From positions 1 through 26,779 of the forward strand of contig JASLXP010000966.1 in the NCBI GenBank assembly GCA_030740295.1: DNA of 26,779 bases, read 5' to 3'. The notes below the pieces were generated by a model that saw only the letters and a program-made list of their open reading frames with translations, did no database searches and was not told the origin of the DNA. Positions within the stretch are counted from its first letter, which is position 1, and every line of letters begins with the position of its first letter. The position numbers and the translations under genes were made by a program. This DNA is from Planctomycetota bacterium (GTDB taxonomy: Bacteria > Planctomycetota > PUPC01 > JACPCR01). Below are positions 24,201 to 26,779 of this stretch, piece after piece.

Positions 24201-25358
24201 GTCGCTCCACCAGTCTTCGCCGCCTGTGGCCCAGACGCCGTCACCGTCTGGACCTGATGAATCTGAGAGTTCGCCAAACCGGCCCCGCAGGAATACCCAC
24301 TGGTCCCCGGCGATAAAGCGCCATGGCTGTGCGCGGGGTTTGTCAAAATCTTCCTCCAGCATTACCTTTCCTTCAAGGATGGCTTTGATGTCCTTCGCGG
24401 AACCGCCCGGCTTCGTAGCGGTCGTCAGATCAAAGCCGTACGGCATGTAGCCCATGAGGCGCTGGTGTGGGCCGCCGGTTACTTTTGCCATCGCCATCAC
24501 TCGCGTGTTGCCGCTGTGGATCTTTCCTTTCCGCTCATACCAGGTCTTGAACTTCGTATCGGATCTGAACGACACGGGAACTATCACCTGCCACGATCTT
24601 CCCAGCCGGTCCGGATCCGTTACTGCCGGGAAACTTGTCCTGCCGTCAATCTTCAGTGGCTTGCCTGTCCTCGTATCCACCAGCTCGAAGGTCACCTGCT
24701 CCACTTGAGTTGAAGTGTCGACCGACAATTGCAGCTTGTCCCCAAGAGTTACATACCCGTGCCCGGGCTCGCCTTCCTTTTGAGAGTCAACGAGAGCGAC
24801 CTCGATCGCATCCGCGTTACTGGCCGTCATCTTCATCCAGTCGATGTTGGTCACCGGTCCCGGCTGGTGACCCCGCGGGCCGAAAACAACCAATGACAGC
24901 GCGAACATCCCTGGCTTCTTCTGTTTCGGCAAGTTGCTCGTTTTTCGCAGGTCGATGGCAAAGAGCCCTGGCCCTTGAAGATTGCTGGCAAATCCCTGCC
25001 CGCCGGTGGACGCATTGCTGACACCCATTCTTCCAGGACCTTCGGCGAGCTTCATCTTCAGAAAAGGAAATCCCTGACCGTTCGTAACCAGGTCGAAAGG
25101 GATGTAGCGCTGGGCATGAGAGTAGGTCCGATCTCCAATCTCTTTCACAGAAACGATGCCATCTTTTACTGTCATGGATGTCTGCGGAGGGTTGCCAAGC
25201 CCCCACCCGTCATGTCGGTTCGTGTGCAGTTCCAGGGCCTCAAAGTCATCCGACCACAGGACACCCGGCTCAGGATTGAGCTTTTCGTCCCCGTGAACAT
25301 GCGTGCTGAAAGTAAGGGCCAGTAACGTCAACCACCGCATGACCGTACGATGAGTCAT
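21279..25358 (-). CDS. Giant exported glycoside hydrolase-like multidomain protein
   Basis: A 1,359-residue exported protein. The signal peptide (about 1-23, MRWLTLLALTFSTHVHG) is followed by a concanavalin-like beta-sandwich opening (VLWSDDFEALEL), a second laminin-G/DUF1080-like sandwich (~332-503, starting VMLEEDFDKP), an Ig-like CARDB/NEW3-type domain (~515-640), a probable TIM barrel (~645-1000), a GH42-trimerisation-like alpha/beta domain (~1004-1090, REVAFLVSHTNELFAP to NGGEVIADHNLG) and a C-terminal macroglobulin-like strand domain (~1265-1359). In the barrel, LNTETEYHN near 780 may hold the acid/base glutamate; this is a guess from position. The layout suggests a beta-galactosidase- or agarase-like enzyme of the GH-A clan. 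Substrate unknown. AAGGAA precedes the ATG at 25358. The gene is divergent from the discoidin-domain lipoprotein. Confidence 0.78.
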   Translation of the reverse strand: MTHRTVMRWLTLLALTFSTHVHGDEKLNPEPGVLWSDDFEALELHTNRHDGWGLGNPPQTSMTVKDGIVSVKEIGDRTYSHAQRYIPFDLVTNGQGFPFLKMKLAEGPGRMGVSNASTGGQGFASNLQGPGLFAIDLRKTSNLPKQKKPGMFALSLVVFGPRGHQPGPVTNIDWMKMTASNADAIEVALVDSQKEGEPGHGYVTLGDKLQLSVDTSTQVEQVTFELVDTRTGKPLKIDGRTSFPAVTDPDRLGRSWQVIVPVSFRSDTKFKTWYERKGKIHSGNTRVMAMAKVTGGPHQRLMGYMPYGFDLTTATKPGGSAKDIKAILEGKVMLEEDFDKPRAQPWRFIAGDQWVFLRGRFGELSDSSGPDGDGVWATGGEDWWSDYRVSADVAEEMDGAGSVYLAVRFQNPKNYYALEWLSSKGDSMRLVRCKDGIRYVISKSDGHKLDKLPFNMSVTVSGDFLVGYLNGQPVVDAYVGDFESGPMAIGEMGRKVLLDNIKVTRVVSEGKKSRFLRHLKFTSEMAPRYFLRDTGEMTIPFKVENTSEKPFEKVYVQVEFSEQVSSEQGKDWSEDEGAIFPSITREFSLLKPGETKPIPFRINTHHVKRGEYVLRTRVTIPREGLVRDEVFPFGIARNWNPERFNYFTWGMPRDEETIRDYVEHGHTMGIGGGRGQPIDWQYRGMPVPDEARPQRMGSSKKGSGRFHPLDLALKYGMLAGTNLQSNNGRHFPEEVYGKDSKGNRTRLPLPYHPRMREFSINFAQTFAKRYGQYPAYQLMNLNTETEYHNHTDYSELGLAKAKKEYGSAPPELATSMFGVAHTKVPGMAENGVIDDGHPLLKFYRWFWLKGEGFNEMAIDMAKAVKEVTPHMITIHDPAVRMPYFRDRHDGINPWDWTYTTPNALAMPYKLEVLRALAEPGNDKICNYVQVLWKGTIMSPENECPSATIIRLGLLHSMSRPVYSVGHWNTGWMRAPENLDRWEGVKRLHKELWKPLGPVFSNLKQDTKREVAFLVSHTNELFAPKFRGGWQKYSAFAAWHEAFLRASLPVDIVFEEDVAEGKLSNYRALFIPFCEVISRAAFEKIDKFARNGGEVIADHNLGFKVPDVKVLATNMDHMVYPNWAWRSVRNNQGVNAKKRLSLMWNTVDELKQTFGEARKKVPTADSEWLVINQREWDGTRYIFAINDKRSAGDQVGQHGVALEQGEPITGTITSPDENETKAVYDLVQHRKIDEKRKGSLLSWEYDYAPASGVLFALLSQEIARMEVKISGEVKKGEKFRIAVRILDAEGKPIHGLIPIRITLRDSQGSVSEYSDTFAVKNGAWQKEGFIASNDRIGTWSVKADDLASGLAVTKYFRVVE

Positions 25359-25540
25359 CTTTTGATTTCCTTTGAATGAGATTTAGATTGAGCGATTTCT
25401 GATGGACCCCAAGAGCCTGTCTCACTGGCCGATCTGGTTGTGAGGCTAACAGAGAACGCACACATTGAAATCGAAGAGCAACCGGGCAAACATATTTTCG
25501 CTCCGTGAGACTGTCTAATGGAGCGATGTGAAGGATGTGG

Positions 25541-26779
25541 ATGCCCATGACTCGAACACTCACATTAGTCTTTACGCTGGTAGTCGTGAGCTGTCTGCCA
25601 TTCAGCGGGTGTCAGAAGCAGTCTGATTCTGATTCCCATCGGATGATTCCTCGGAATACCGAAACACACCGCATGCAAGAAAGATTGCTGAATGTCGCTA
25701 CCGGGTCGTATCTGGCAATTGGGACAGCATCAGCCAAAGTGCGCGAAAGATACAAGAACGGTCCCGACCAACTCCTCGACGGCAATCCGGAAACCAGTTG
25801 GAAAGCCGGTGACACAGGCCCGCAATGGGTACAGGTGAGCTGGAAGTTCCCTCGAATCGCAAATGGGGTGACCCTCGAAATGCAGGCGGGGAACATCCAC
25901 AGTTTTCGCATTTCGTCCAAGATGGGTGGATCCATCAGCAACGATTGGCAGCACATCGCAGGCGGTTCGGTTCCGAAAACAGTCTCGACTCACCGGGTCT
26001 TGTTTGACCCAGTAAAGGTTAAAGCCATTCGATTGGACCTTGTCCCCACATCTGCGGACGTGGCCGTCGAGCTCGCGAATCTGAAAGTGCATTCTCCTGA
26101 AAGCCTGGCCGTACACGCTCTGGATGCTCTTGCCGGACGGGAGAGCGATAGCTCTTTTCGAATAAAGAGAATTCGTGCGCCTGGAAGGCTCAGGCATGCG
26201 AGCTGGGCACAAGTGGCCGCAGAGGTCGAGTGCCTGCGGCTTCCTGAATACGAACCTGTCTTCGCGCTGCTGATCGGACTGCCTTCACTGATCCCGAGTG
26301 AGGATCTCTCACTCTGTGAGTCAGTCATAAGGTGGCATTCGCAATCAAAGCCGTGGGAGATCGGGAAGACTCAGGAACTCCAATTCCAGGTATGGATTCC
26401 AGAATACGCTCCTCCGGGAGTAGAGCTGAAAGTGTCTTTAATGGCCTCTGATGGAAAGCAGAAGTGGATTCTGCCCGGTGCCCTGGCTCAGCCAGTGCAG
26501 GTGGGTCGCACAAAGAAGCCAGGAAAGCTGCACAACCAGACTGTTCTTCTGAAGAAGATTGGTCAGCGTTCGGTCATAGATATCGACGGCGAGATCCTGT
26601 CCGGTCGCCATGCCTGCCTGGGAACAAAGACGTTTGAGAACATGTACAACTTGGTGCAATCAGGTTACCGGCTCTTCGTCATCGGCTCTTATCCGCATTA
26701 TCCAATCGATGCAGAAGGGAATGAGGACGCGAATCTGGATCTGTGCTTCCGGCTGATTGATCGGCAGTGCCGTTTAATG
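25541..26779 (+). CDS. Lipoprotein with discoidin-like domain and probable hydrolase domain, 3' end outside window
   Basis: An open frame of 413 codons that leaves the window without a stop. It starts MPMTRTLTLVFTLVVVSCLPFSGCQKQ (split: hydrophobic segment, then the lipobox-like FSGC), so the mature protein is probably a lipoprotein anchored at C24. Residues ~55-185 resemble an F5/8 type C (discoidin) carbohydrate-binding sandwich: 'GPDQLLDGNPETSWKAG', then 'GPQWVQVSW', 'RIANGVTLEM', 'KVKAIRLDL'. A second beta-sandwich with 'WEIGKTQELQFQVWIPEYAPPG' follows. The last part (VIDIDGEILSGRHACLGTKTF, YRLFVIGSYPHYPID) looks like the opening strands of a catalytic barrel as in glycoside hydrolases; this is inference. 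AAGGA lies 5 nt before ATG 25541. It is divergent from the giant hydrolase-like gene across 182 bp, so the pair may share control. Confidence 0.74.
   Translation, partial: MPMTRTLTLVFTLVVVSCLPFSGCQKQSDSDSHRMIPRNTETHRMQERLLNVATGSYLAIGTASAKVRERYKNGPDQLLDGNPETSWKAGDTGPQWVQVSWKFPRIANGVTLEMQAGNIHSFRISSKMGGSISNDWQHIAGGSVPKTVSTHRVLFDPVKVKAIRLDLVPTSADVAVELANLKVHSPESLAVHALDALAGRESDSSFRIKRIRAPGRLRHASWAQVAAEVECLRLPEYEPVFALLIGLPSLIPSEDLSLCESVIRWHSQSKPWEIGKTQELQFQVWIPEYAPPGVELKVSLMASDGKQKWILPGALAQPVQVGRTKKPGKLHNQTVLLKKIGQRSVIDIDGEILSGRHACLGTKTFENMYNLVQSGYRLFVIGSYPHYPIDAEGNEDANLDLCFRLIDRQCRLM

Overview
The window looks like a chromosomal segment of an uncultivated, polysaccharide-degrading bacterium. GC is moderate to high, by eye in the mid to upper 50s percent. 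Several features are common in Planctomycetes, Lentisphaerae, Poribacteria, Hydrogenedentes and similar phyla: very large exported multidomain carbohydrate-active proteins, a DUF6807 (PmoA-like) protein, a Gfo/Idh/MocA oxidoreductase, a URO-D-superfamily protein of the 'D-x-D-G' type, an exported alpha/alpha-toroid protein and palindromic intergenic repeats. I cannot fix the phylum from the sequence alone. No rRNA, tRNA, CRISPR array, transposase or phage gene is visible.

Positions 1-6281 (minus strand): a tightly packed eight-gene cluster behind one plausible promoter (6253-6281). In transcription order it encodes a carboxymuconolactone-decarboxylase/Rieske fusion, HemE, ThiI, a DUF503 protein, RbfA, an exported toroid-fold protein, a hexapeptide-repeat acyltransferase and a RIFT-barrel protein cut by the window edge. 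Stop and start codons touch or overlap from hemE to the toroid gene, so haem, thiouridine/thiamine and ribosome-maturation genes are probably co-expressed and then run into carbohydrate-related genes.

Positions 6282-12600: after a gap of about 430 bp without a convincing gene comes an Asn/Gln-rich protein built from five degenerate repeats and closed by a strong intrinsic terminator. A 1,495-residue exported protein follows (CBM-like, GH67-N-like, alpha/alpha-toroid lyase-like and FG-GAP-like regions).

Positions 12775-14042: a Uma2-family gene with a frameshift in a run of seven Gs, then a repeat island. The island holds three copies of a 45-bp unit around a 282-bp imperfect inverted repeat.

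Positions 14043-19384: a SAM methyltransferase (+), a DUF6807 protein and a homocysteine S-methyltransferase-like protein (both -), a doubtful small lipoprotein (+), then a URO-D-like protein and a hemerythrin-like protein that probably form a two-gene unit (+).

Positions 19530-26779: a 25-bp palindrome in a convergent gap, a Gfo/Idh/MocA oxidoreductase (-) divergent from a thioredoxin-type arsenate reductase (+), a 1,359-residue exported glycoside-hydrolase-like protein (-), and divergent from it a lipoprotein with a discoidin-like domain that runs off the end of the window (+). Overall, housekeeping operons sit among genes for carbohydrate recognition and breakdown.
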